From NCBI GenBank assembly GCA_964560325.1, contig CAZLLV010000072.1:1-6453 (forward strand): DNA of 6,453 nucleotides, read 5' to 3'. Both the position numbers and the translations under genes were made by a program. The DNA comes from CAZLLV01 sp964560325. GTDB lineage: Bacteria > Acidobacteriota > Thermoanaerobaculia > Multivoradales > DATKCC01. Each line of letters begins with the position of its first letter. Within the stretch, counting starts at the first letter, position 1. Shown piece after piece: positions 1 to 6,453 of this stretch. The notes under the pieces are model-generated. The model made no database searches. It was not told the DNA's origin and saw nothing but the letters and a program-made list of their open reading frames with translations.

Positions 1-633
1 CGCGCCCCGGCCGCACCCGAGGTCGAGCACGACGCCGATCGCGCCCGCGCCGGCGAGGGTCTCCCCGTAGCGGCCGACCCGCTCGCGGATCTCTTCCTCG
101 GTACCGCGGAAGCGCCGCTCGAAGGCGAGGTACGCCTGCTCGTCGCGCGCTCGGGCGAGCGCGCCGACCGCTCCGCCATCCGCCGCGGCGCCGCCCGTCT
201 CGACCACCGCGCGCGCCGCCCCGAGCGCGTGCAGCAGGTCCCCCGCCTCCCGGCGGTGCCGGTCGAGCTTCTGGTCGACGCGGGCGAACAGCGCGTCGTT
301 GTGCCGCAGCAGGTCGTCGAGCCCGCGCGGTACGAAGTTCTCCAGGTGACCGATCCGCTCCTCGTGGCGCAGCCCCTCCCGGCGCACCAGGTACTCGAGC
401 AGCGCCAGGTTGAAGACGCGCTGCCGGTCCCACAGGTCGGCCTGGGGGGTCTTGACCAGCGGTCGGAGGAGCTTCTTGAAAGTCACCAGCATGCGGCCGA
501 GGAGGCCGCCACGGTGGCTCCGGATCGGGAAGGTCCGGTCGTCGGACCAGAGGTCGTGCCACTCCGGGAGGGTGCGCTCGCGGGCGGCGTCGCCGAGGAA
601 GTCTTCGGCGGCGCGGTCCGGGCGGTCGGGCAT
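1..633 (-). CDS. SAM-dependent methyltransferase, N-terminal part (cut by window edge)
   Basis: The frame is open from an ATG at 633 to base 1, giving 211 codons with no stop, so the C-terminal part lies outside the window. The last ten residues visible, VLDLGCGRGA (202-211), are class I methyltransferase motif I, which binds S-adenosylmethionine. Before it lie a basic patch near 49-61 (LVTFKKLLRPLVK), a charged helical, probably coiled-coil stretch (about 68-135), and AYLAFERRFRGTEEEIRERV (167-186). I recognise this layout from a family of methyltransferases often linked to cell-envelope polysaccharide or glycan gene clusters, but the substrate cannot be told from this part. No clear Shine-Dalgarno precedes the ATG; no in-frame ATG or GTG was found in the nearest upstream codons, and the next internal Met is residue 48. 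It follows rplI by 70 nt and may be a separate unit. Methyltransferase assignment is firm; the role is not. Confidence 0.8.
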   Translation of the reverse strand, partial: MPDRPDRAAEDFLGDAARERTLPEWHDLWSDDRTFPIRSHRGGLLGRMLVTFKKLLRPLVKTPQADLWDRQRVFNLALLEYLVRREGLRHEERIGHLENFVPRGLDDLLRHNDALFARVDQKLDRHRREAGDLLHALGAARAVVETGGAAADGGAVGALARARDEQAYLAFERRFRGTEEEIRERVGRYGETLAGAGAIGVVLDLGCGRGA

Positions 634-657
634 GGCGGTCGGATCGGTGGGTCGGCC

Positions 658-692
658 CCGGGGGCGGTCGGCGTGCGCCGCTCCGCCCCCGG
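658..692 (-). other. GC-rich stem-loop between rplI and the methyltransferase gene
   Basis: Bases 658-667 (ccgggggcgg) are perfectly complementary to 683-692 (ccgcccccgg). A nested 4-bp stem, 669-672 with 677-680, closes a 4-nt loop. On the minus-strand transcript it begins 11 nt after the rplI stop codon and is not followed by a U tract, so it is not a classical intrinsic terminator. It could be an mRNA 3'-end stabiliser, a U-less terminator or a transcription pause. All stem pairs are Watson-Crick, so the fold does not reveal which strand is used. Confidence 0.55.
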
Positions 693-703
693 ACGCCTGG
701 GGA

Positions 704-1150
704 CTACTCCTCGGGCAGGACCGTGACGACCAGGTCGGCAGCCACCTCCGGGTGCAGGTGGATCAGGATGTGGTGGTCGCCGATGGTCTTGATGCCGCCT
801 TCGAGGTCGATCCGCCGGCGGTCGACCTCGATCCCCTTCTCTTCGAGGAGGTCGGCGATCTCGGTCGCGGTGACGGAGCCGTACAGCGTCTCGGCGTCAC
901 TCGAGCGCTTGCGGATCTCGAGGCGGGTGCCCTCGATCGAGGAAGCCATCGCCTGCGCCTGCTCCAGATCGCGCTCGGCTTCGGCCTCGAATCGGGCCCG
1001 CTGCTGTTCGAAGACCTTCATGTTGCCCTTGTTGGCCTCGAGGGCGAGGCCCTGCGGCAACAGGAAGTTCCGGGCGAATCCGGGCTTGACCTGCACGGTC
1101 TCGCCACGCTTGCCCAGGTTCCTCCGGTCTTTGAGAAGGATTACCTCCAT
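704..1150 (-). CDS. rplI: Large ribosomal subunit protein bL9
   Basis: This is a 148-residue protein, the normal length for bL9, which binds 23S rRNA near the L1 stalk and spans out from the 50S subunit. It opens with MEVILLKDRRNLGKRGE and carries the family signature around VKPGFARNFLLPQGLA (21-36). The usual long charged connecting helix follows (about 40-75), then the C-terminal domain (about 80-148), including LYGSVTATEIADLL (89-102). The ATG at 1150 gives the canonical N-terminus. The 15-nt gap after rpsR contains GGGAG seven nt before the ATG. It is the last gene of the tight rpsF-rpsR-rplI group. Nothing is truncated or odd. Confidence 0.97.
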   Translation of the reverse strand: MEVILLKDRRNLGKRGETVQVKPGFARNFLLPQGLALEANKGNMKVFEQQRARFEAEAERDLEQAQAMASSIEGTRLEIRKRSSDAETLYGSVTATEIADLLEEKGIEVDRRRIDLEGGIKTIGDHHILIHLHPEVAADLVVTVLPEE

Positions 1151-1165
1151 CGTCTCTCTCCCGGG

Positions 1166-1426
1166 CTATTCCGTGGTGAACGGCAGGAGCGCCACGTGGC
1201 GCGCCCGCTTGATCGCCTGTTGCAGGATGCGCTGGTGCTTCGCGCAGGTGCCGGAGATCCGGCGCGGCAGGATCTTCGCCCGCTCCGGCGTGAACTGCTG
1301 GAGGAGCTTGAGGTCCTTCCAGTCCACGTACTCGATCTTGTCCGCGCAGAACTTGCAGACCTTGCGCCGACGATAGAAGGTGCGCTTGCCGCCGCCACCG
1401 CCGCCTCCGCGTTCGCCTCGAGCCAT
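1166..1426 (-). CDS. rpsR: Small ribosomal subunit protein bS18, zinc-ribbon (C+) form
   Basis: This 86-residue protein pairs with bS6 on the platform of the 30S subunit. The core is plain in KILPRRISGTCAKHQR (51-66) and AIKRARHVALLPF (71-83). It has C24-x2-C27 and C61-x2-H64, the putative zinc ligands of the C+ variety of bS18; E. coli bS18 has lost them. The N-terminus has seven consecutive glycines (7-13) ahead of KRTFYRRRK. The frame stays open further upstream through rpsF, but homology and a perfect AGGAGG (1434-1439, seven nt upstream, inside the end of rpsF) fix the start at the ATG at 1426. The rpsF stop lies 2 nt away, implying translational coupling and matched synthesis of the two partner proteins. 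Confidence 0.97.
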   Translation of the reverse strand: MARGERGGGGGGGKRTFYRRRKVCKFCADKIEYVDWKDLKLLQQFTPERAKILPRRISGTCAKHQRILQQAIKRARHVALLPFTTE

Positions 1427-1428
1427 GA

Positions 1429-1803
1429 TCAGGCCTCCTCTTCCGCGTCGTCGCCGTTGGTGATGCCGGCGGCCCGCTCGGGGGTGACCTCGCCGTAGGC
1501 GCGCTTCAGGTCGCTGTCGGTCCGCACGGTCAGGTAGCGCAGCACCTTGTCGCTCTGCTCGAGCCGGCGCTCCAGCTCCGGCACGCCCTCGAACGCCGTC
1601 TCGGCGTGGAGGTACATGAGCATGTAGCGCCCTTCGGTCTGCTTCTCGATCGGGTACGCCAGCTTGCGCCGGCCCCAGTCGTCTTCTTTGGTGATTTTGG
1701 CGCCGTTGTCGGTCACCAGCTTCCGGACGGCTTCGTTCACCGTCTCGGCCTCCTGCTCGGAGACACGAGGGTCGATGACGTACATCAGTTCGTAGGTCCG
1801 CAT
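1429..1803 (-). CDS. rpsF: Small ribosomal subunit protein bS6
   Basis: This is a 124-residue protein whose first ~95 residues are the single ferredoxin-like bS6 domain that dimerises with bS18 in the 30S subunit. Clear family motifs are the opening MRTYELMYVIDP (1-12), WGRRKLAYPIEKQTEGRY (43-60) and the strand VLRYLTVR (87-94). The tail after residue 105 is low in complexity and ends in acidic residues (DDAEEEA), as in many bS6 proteins. The ATG at 1803 gives the canonical N-terminus; a GGGAGG lies 13 nt upstream (1817-1822), somewhat farther than usual. It is the first gene of a tight rpsF-rpsR-rplI group and is preceded by its own probable promoter and a structured leader, which suggests expression independent of, or in addition to, read-through from hppA. 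Confidence 0.97.
   Translation of the reverse strand: MRTYELMYVIDPRVSEQEAETVNEAVRKLVTDNGAKITKEDDWGRRKLAYPIEKQTEGRYMLMYLHAETAFEGVPELERRLEQSDKVLRYLTVRTDSDLKRAYGEVTPERAAGITNGDDAEEEA
1434..1439 (-). promoter_or_regulatory. Shine-Dalgarno of rpsR, deciding its start
   Basis: A perfect AGGAGG on the minus strand lies seven nt before the rpsR ATG and inside the last codons of rpsF. It supports the short 86-residue bS18 over any longer in-frame version that would overlap rpsF. Confidence 0.85.
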
Positions 1804-1828
1804 CGTTTGATCGGAGCCTCCCTATGGT

Positions 1829-1870
1829 CGTTCCGGTCCCCCTCGCAGCACGGGATGGCCTGGGGGAACA
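1829..1870 (-). promoter_or_regulatory. Candidate S6:S18 autoregulatory RNA element
   Basis: On the minus-strand RNA, UGUU (1870-1867) can pair with AACG (1832-1829), and CCCCC (1866-1862) with GGGGG (1842-1838). This leaves a 3'-side bulge ACCGG (1837-1833) with the trinucleotide CCG at 1836-1834 and a 19-nt loop. A leader just upstream of rpsF with a CCG in a 3'-side bulge is the hallmark of the bacterial S6:S18-binding leader, which imitates the 16S rRNA site of the bS6-bS18 dimer. The position, about 25 nt before the start codon, fits translational repression. The pairing was done by eye, and alternatives exist in this C/G-rich stretch. Confidence 0.45.
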
Positions 1871-1883
1871 GAGAGGTTCGGGG

Positions 1884-1923
1884 TTCGGATCGGCCGGGCG
1901 CACACGCACCCGGCCGACCGGAA
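1884..1923 (-). promoter_or_regulatory. Long hairpin at the 5' end of the rpsF leader
   Basis: Bases 1884-1901 pair with 1906-1923 around a 4-nt loop (1902-1905). The core TCGGCCGGG/CCCGGCCGA is a perfect 9 bp. Over 18 pairs there is one C-C mismatch (1887/1920). Two positions (1889/1918 and 1899/1908) are A-C on plus-strand RNA but G-U on minus-strand RNA, so the fold fits a transcript running towards rpsF. The outer base coincides with the transcription start expected from the -10 box upstream. No U run follows, so it is not a normal terminator for hppA. It may stabilise the 5' end of the mRNA or form part of the ribosomal-protein control region. Confidence 0.6.
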
Positions 1924-1929
1924 GCACTG

Positions 1930-1959
1930 ATACTACAGGTTTTCCCGGGGATCTTTCAA
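1930..1959 (-). promoter_or_regulatory. Probable sigma-70-type promoter of rpsF-rpsR-rplI
   Basis: TTGAAA (1959-1954) matches five of six bases of the -35 consensus. Eighteen nt downstream is TAGTAT (1935-1930), matching four of six bases of the -10 consensus. This is an unusually AT-rich patch in a GC-rich region and starts just after the hppA stop codon. Transcription would begin near 1923, giving a leader of about 120 nt before the rpsF ATG. Confidence 0.6.
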
Positions 1960-1961
1960 GC

Positions 1962-4043
<2,082 letters not shown>

Positions 4044-4050
4044 GATCGGT

Positions 4051-4056
4051 CTCCTC
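4051..4056 (-). promoter_or_regulatory. Shine-Dalgarno supporting the GTG start of hppA
   Basis: GAGGAG on the minus strand lies seven nt upstream of the GTG at 4043-4041. The resulting N-terminus, MELQTLYYLIPLCGVAGLAF, starts directly with the first membrane helix, as expected for the family. Confidence 0.8.
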
Positions 4057-4094
4057 GTCTCTCTCGTCTCAGATGGAGCGTGGGGATCGGTCGA

Positions 4095-4703
4095 TCACCC
4101 GTTGAATCGATTCATCGCGGTCTCGATGCCGTCCGCGATCCAGGCTTCGCACGCATCGGCCGCGCGCTCGACCATCTGCGCGGCGGCCTCCTCTTCGTCC
4201 GCCGCGAACGGCGACAGAACGTAGTCCACGAGCTCCTCCCCCGGCGGCGGCCCGGGCTCGCCGGCGCACCCGAGGCGCAGGCGCGGGACGCGGGCGGTAC
4301 GCAGGTTCTCGACCACCGACTCGAGGCCCCGGTGCCCCCCCGGGCTCCCGCCCGGGCGCAACCGCAGCTTGCCGAGCGGCAGGTTCACCTCGTCGTAGAC
4401 CACCAGCGTCCGCTCCGGCGCGTACCCGTGCCTCTCGGTCAGGCAGCGCAGGGCGTAGCCGCTCCGGTTCATGTAGGTCCGCGGCATCACCAGGACCACG
4501 TCGCCTCCGGCCGTCCTGCCGACGAGCGAGCTGCACTCGATCTCGCGGAGCGGCAGGCCGAGCCGGCGGGCGAGCGCCTCCACGACCCGGAAGCCCAGGT
4601 TGTGGCGCGTGTCGCGGTACTCGTCCCCCGGATTTCCGAGGCCGACGACGACCCGCGGCTCGCGGACGTCGCCGCCGCTCGGTTCCCCGGAAGTCGAGCT
4701 CAT
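4095..4703 (-). CDS. pth: Peptidyl-tRNA hydrolase
   Basis: This 202-residue cytoplasmic enzyme cleaves the ester bond of peptidyl-tRNAs dropped by ribosomes and so recycles tRNA. The core begins at RVVVGLGNPG (17-26), with N24 in the position of E. coli Asn10. TRHNLGF (32-38) carries the catalytic histidine H34 (E. coli His20), MPRTYMNRSG (73-82) is the next block, and VYDEVNLPLGKLRL (102-115) carries D104 (E. coli Asp93). In GGSPGGHRGLESV (118-130) the residue aligned with E. coli Asn114 is Arg125. The end, AMNRFNG, is typical. About 16 residues of Ser/Gly-rich extension precede the core. The ATG at 4703 follows the rplY stop by 2 nt, and GAGGAG (4712-4717) is eight nt upstream inside rplY, so the two are probably translationally coupled. 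rplY-pth is a common bacterial neighbourhood. Confidence 0.96.
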   Translation of the reverse strand: MSSTSGEPSGGDVREPRVVVGLGNPGDEYRDTRHNLGFRVVEALARRLGLPLREIECSSLVGRTAGGDVVLVMPRTYMNRSGYALRCLTERHGYAPERTLVVYDEVNLPLGKLRLRPGGSPGGHRGLESVVENLRTARVPRLRLGCAGEPGPPPGEELVDYVLSPFAADEEEAAAQMVERAADACEAWIADGIETAMNRFNG

Positions 4704-4705
4704 GG

Positions 4706-5398
4706 TCAGCTCTCCTCGCCGCCCTCCTCCTCGGCCGCGCCCTCTTCGCCTTCCTTGCCGCGGCGAATGACCTCGGGCTCGTCACGCTCGGCCCCGAGGA
4801 GCTCGTCCTCGTCCTCTTCCGGCTCCTCGATCCGGACCGGGTAGGCGATCGAGATGATCACCCGGTCGGCCTCCTCGATCAGCTCGACGCCCTTCGGCAG
4901 CGTCAGCGAGCCCGCCTCGAGGTGATCGCCGATCGCGAGACCGGTGACGTCGACCTGGATCTCCTCCGGGATGTCGCCCGGCAGGCACTCGACCTCGACC
5001 TCGCGGGTGACCTGGTCCATGACGCCGCCCTCGTCGGAGACGCCCTTCGGCGTACCGACGGGGTGGACCGGGATCGTCAGGCGCATCATCTGGTCCATCA
5101 GGACGCGCTGGAAGTCGATGTGCAGGATCTCGCGGCTGACCGCGTTGGTCTGCAGTTCCCGGATGCGCGCGTGGCGCTCCTGGTCGCTCTCCTCGCGCTT
5201 GAGCAGGAAGATGGTGTTCTCGGTGGCGCCGTGGCGGAAGACCTCCTCCACCTTGCGGCGCTCGATCTGGATCGCCACGGTCTCGCCGCCGGGGCCGTAG
5301 AGCACCGCGGGGATCTGGCCTCCGGCGCGGAGCCGGCGGTTGCTGTTCTTGCCGAACTCCTCCCGGGTCTTGACTTCGATGTGGAACTGTTCCGTCAT
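4706..5398 (-). CDS. rplY: Large ribosomal subunit protein bL25, two-domain CTC form
   Basis: This 230-residue protein binds 5S rRNA in the 50S subunit. The N-terminal bL25 beta-barrel (about 5-95) shows GKNSNRRLRAGGQIPAVLYG (16-35) and ILHIDFQRV (91-99). The CTC/TL5 C-terminal beta domain follows (about 100-190), with IPVHPVGTPKGVSDEGGVMD (109-128) and the ECLPGDIPEEIQVDVTGLAI region (137-156). After about residue 190 the tail is almost all Glu/Asp/Gly, probably disordered, and longer than in many relatives. The short E. coli form (about 94 residues) lacks the second domain. The ATG at 5398 gives the normal N-terminus; AAGGA lies only 1 nt before it and a GAGAG about 9 nt before, so the ribosome-binding site is unusual. 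It follows prs by 62 nt and precedes pth by 2 nt. It is also named ctc in Gram-positive bacteria. Confidence 0.96.
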   Translation of the reverse strand: MTEQFHIEVKTREEFGKNSNRRLRAGGQIPAVLYGPGGETVAIQIERRKVEEVFRHGATENTIFLLKREESDQERHARIRELQTNAVSREILHIDFQRVLMDQMMRLTIPVHPVGTPKGVSDEGGVMDQVTREVEVECLPGDIPEEIQVDVTGLAIGDHLEAGSLTLPKGVELIEEADRVIISIAYPVRIEEPEEDEDELLGAERDEPEVIRRGKEGEEGAAEEEGGEES

Positions 5399-5460
5399 GT
5401 CCTTGTCTCTCTGTCTCTTGCTGCGGAAGTGATTCGATGCCGCCGACGAGGGCTCGTACG

Positions 5461-6402
5461 TCAGACGAAGAGGGAGCTCACCGAGCTGTCCTCGTGGATC
5501 CGCTTCACGGCCTCGCCGAGCAGCGGAGCCACCGACAGCGGCTGGAGCTTCTTCAGGCGCGCGAGCTTCTCGTCGATGGGCGTGGTGTTGGTCACGAAGA
5601 TCTGCGAGACCGGGGACTCCTTCAGTCGGTCGATCGCGGGGCCGGAGAGGATGCCGTGGACGCCGACCGCCATCACCTCGCGGGCGCCGTGGGTGCGCAG
5701 CGCCTCGACCGTCTTGGTCAGGGTGCCCGCGGTGTCGATGATGTCGTCGATGATCAGGGTGGTGTGCCCTTCGACCGAGCCGATGACGTTCATCACCTCG
5801 GCCTCGTTCGGCTTGGTGCGGCGCTTGTCGACGATGGCGAGGCCGAGGCCGAGGCGTTTCGCGATGGCGCGGGCGCGCTCGACGCCGCCGGCGTCGGGCG
5901 ACACGATCAGCGGGTTTTCGACGTCGAGCCGCTCGAAGGCTTCGAGGATCACCGGCGCGGCGAACAGGTGGTCGACCGGGATGTCGAAGAAGCCCTGGAT
6001 CTGGGCGGCGTGGAGGTCCATGGTCAGGACGCGGTCGGCTCCGGCCTTCGAGATCAGGTCGGCGATCAGCTTCGAGGTGATCGGCACCCGCGGCTTGTCC
6101 TTCTTGTCCTGGCGCGCGTAGCCGAAGTACGGCAGCACAGCGGTCACCCGGCGGGCCGATGAGCTCTTGAAGGCGTCGAGCATGACGAGCAGCTCGACCA
6201 GGTTCTCGTTGACCGGGGGACAGGTCGGCTGCACGACGAAGACGTCCGCGCCGCGAACGTTCTCGTCGAGCTGGCAGAAGATCTCGCCGTCCGAGAAGTT
6301 GTACGTGGTCACCTTCCCCGGCGCCACGTTCAGGTAGGCGCAGATCTCCTCCGTCAGCCGCGGATTCGCCCGTCCTCCGAACAGTTTCAGCTCACCGTAC
6401 AC
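5461..6402 (-). CDS. prs: Ribose-phosphate pyrophosphokinase (PRPP synthetase)
   Basis: This 313-residue class I enzyme makes PRPP and AMP from ribose 5-phosphate and ATP, feeding purine, pyrimidine, histidine, tryptophan and NAD synthesis. Visible motifs are FSDGEIFCQLDENVRG (36-51), PYFGYARQDKKDKPRVPI (91-108) of the ATP site, MDLHAAQIQGFFDIPVD (128-144) with catalytic H131, the flexible-loop DKRR (192-195) with the catalytic Lys and Arg, and the ribose-phosphate loop DDIIDTAGT (219-227). The length is normal. The start is GTG at 6402: an in-frame TGA three codons upstream excludes any longer form, and GAGGA (6410-6406) lies 3 nt before it. Prs acts in the cytoplasm as a hexamer. It leads the cluster; any promoter lies beyond the right edge. 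Confidence 0.97.
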   Translation of the reverse strand: MYGELKLFGGRANPRLTEEICAYLNVAPGKVTTYNFSDGEIFCQLDENVRGADVFVVQPTCPPVNENLVELLVMLDAFKSSSARRVTAVLPYFGYARQDKKDKPRVPITSKLIADLISKAGADRVLTMDLHAAQIQGFFDIPVDHLFAAPVILEAFERLDVENPLIVSPDAGGVERARAIAKRLGLGLAIVDKRRTKPNEAEVMNVIGSVEGHTTLIIDDIIDTAGTLTKTVEALRTHGAREVMAVGVHGILSGPAIDRLKESPVSQIFVTNTTPIDEKLARLKKLQPLSVAPLLGEAVKRIHEDSSVSSLFV

Positions 6403-6414
6403 GTGTCCTCACCC

Positions 6415-6448
6415 GGGGAGATCCTCGCCGTCTCCGGCGCTCCTCCCC
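6415..6448 (-). other. Stem-loop with GNRA-type loop before prs
   Basis: On the minus strand GGGGAG (6448-6443) can pair with CTCCCC (6420-6415). Nested inside, CGCCG (6439-6435) pairs with CGGCG (6430-6426) around a GAGA tetraloop (6434-6431), with 3- and 5-nt internal-loop strands between the two stems. It ends 4 nt before the GAGGA used by prs, so it could affect prs translation or mark the end of an upstream transcript. No U run follows. The 51 nt upstream of prs hold nothing else I can name. Confidence 0.45.
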
Positions 6449-6453
6449 CCATG

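Noticed and set aside
229..1498. Plus-strand open frames opposite the methyltransferase, rplI and rpsR
   Set aside because: They cross several certain minus-strand genes, lack recognisable domains and look like out-of-frame readings of high-GC coding DNA.
1884..1923. The long hairpin as an intrinsic terminator of hppA
   Set aside because: No U run follows it on the minus-strand RNA, and a plausible promoter lies between the hppA stop and the hairpin, so a leader role for rpsF fits better.
1166..1927. A longer in-frame version of rpsR reaching upstream through rpsF
   Set aside because: The extra N-terminal part is rpsF read in another frame. bS18 length, homology and the AGGAGG before 1426 support the short form.
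5399..5460. A terminator or promoter between prs and rplY
   Set aside because: Only a small inverted repeat (ACGAG-CC-CTCGT) with too short a loop and no U tract is present, and no -35/-10 pair is visible; read-through from prs is more likely.
4922..6162. Long open frames on the plus strand opposite prs and rplY
   Set aside because: Their composition is typical of antisense shadows and no family motif is visible, while the minus strand here encodes clear Prs and bL25.

Overview
The window is a compact, GC-rich (roughly two thirds G+C by eye) bacterial housekeeping segment. Every recognisable gene lies on the minus strand. In transcription order, from high to low coordinates, it reads: prs (PRPP synthetase), rplY/ctc (bL25), pth (peptidyl-tRNA hydrolase), hppA (membrane pyrophosphatase), rpsF (bS6), rpsR (bS18), rplI (bL9), then the N-terminal 211 codons of a SAM-dependent methyltransferase that runs off the left edge.

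The order prs-rplY-pth followed by rpsF-rpsR-rplI is a familiar bacterial arrangement, seen for example in Acidobacteriota and the former Deltaproteobacteria. High GC, a zinc-type bS18, a two-domain CTC-type bL25, a K+-dependent membrane pyrophosphatase and the particular methyltransferase family together suggest an Acidobacteriota-like or related lineage. The phylum is an inference, and I would not put it above about 50%.

Layout: 6403-6453 is a short structured leader before prs, which starts with GTG. prs is followed by a 62-nt gap and then rplY. rplY and pth are separated by 2 nt and probably translationally coupled. A 51-nt gap with a strong Shine-Dalgarno leads to the GTG start of hppA. 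The 158 nt between hppA and rpsF hold a plausible sigma-70 promoter, a long hairpin whose only non-Watson-Crick pairs apart from one C-C mismatch are G-U on the minus-strand RNA, and a second foldable element with a CCG in a bulge that resembles the S6:S18 autoregulatory leader. rpsF, rpsR and rplI are tightly packed (gaps of 2 and 15 nt). A 70-nt gap with a strong GC hairpin separates rplI from the methyltransferase gene.

Functionally the cluster supports growth: PRPP supply for nucleotides, ribosome parts, rescue of peptidyl-tRNA, and a pump that turns the pyrophosphate made by biosynthesis into an ion gradient. I see no mobile element, CRISPR array, tRNA, toxin or defence gene. I do not see a convincing new system. 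The most interesting signals are the rpsF leader, the pyrophosphatase ion-specificity signature and its placement among translation genes, and a purine-rich motif shared by three gene leaders.
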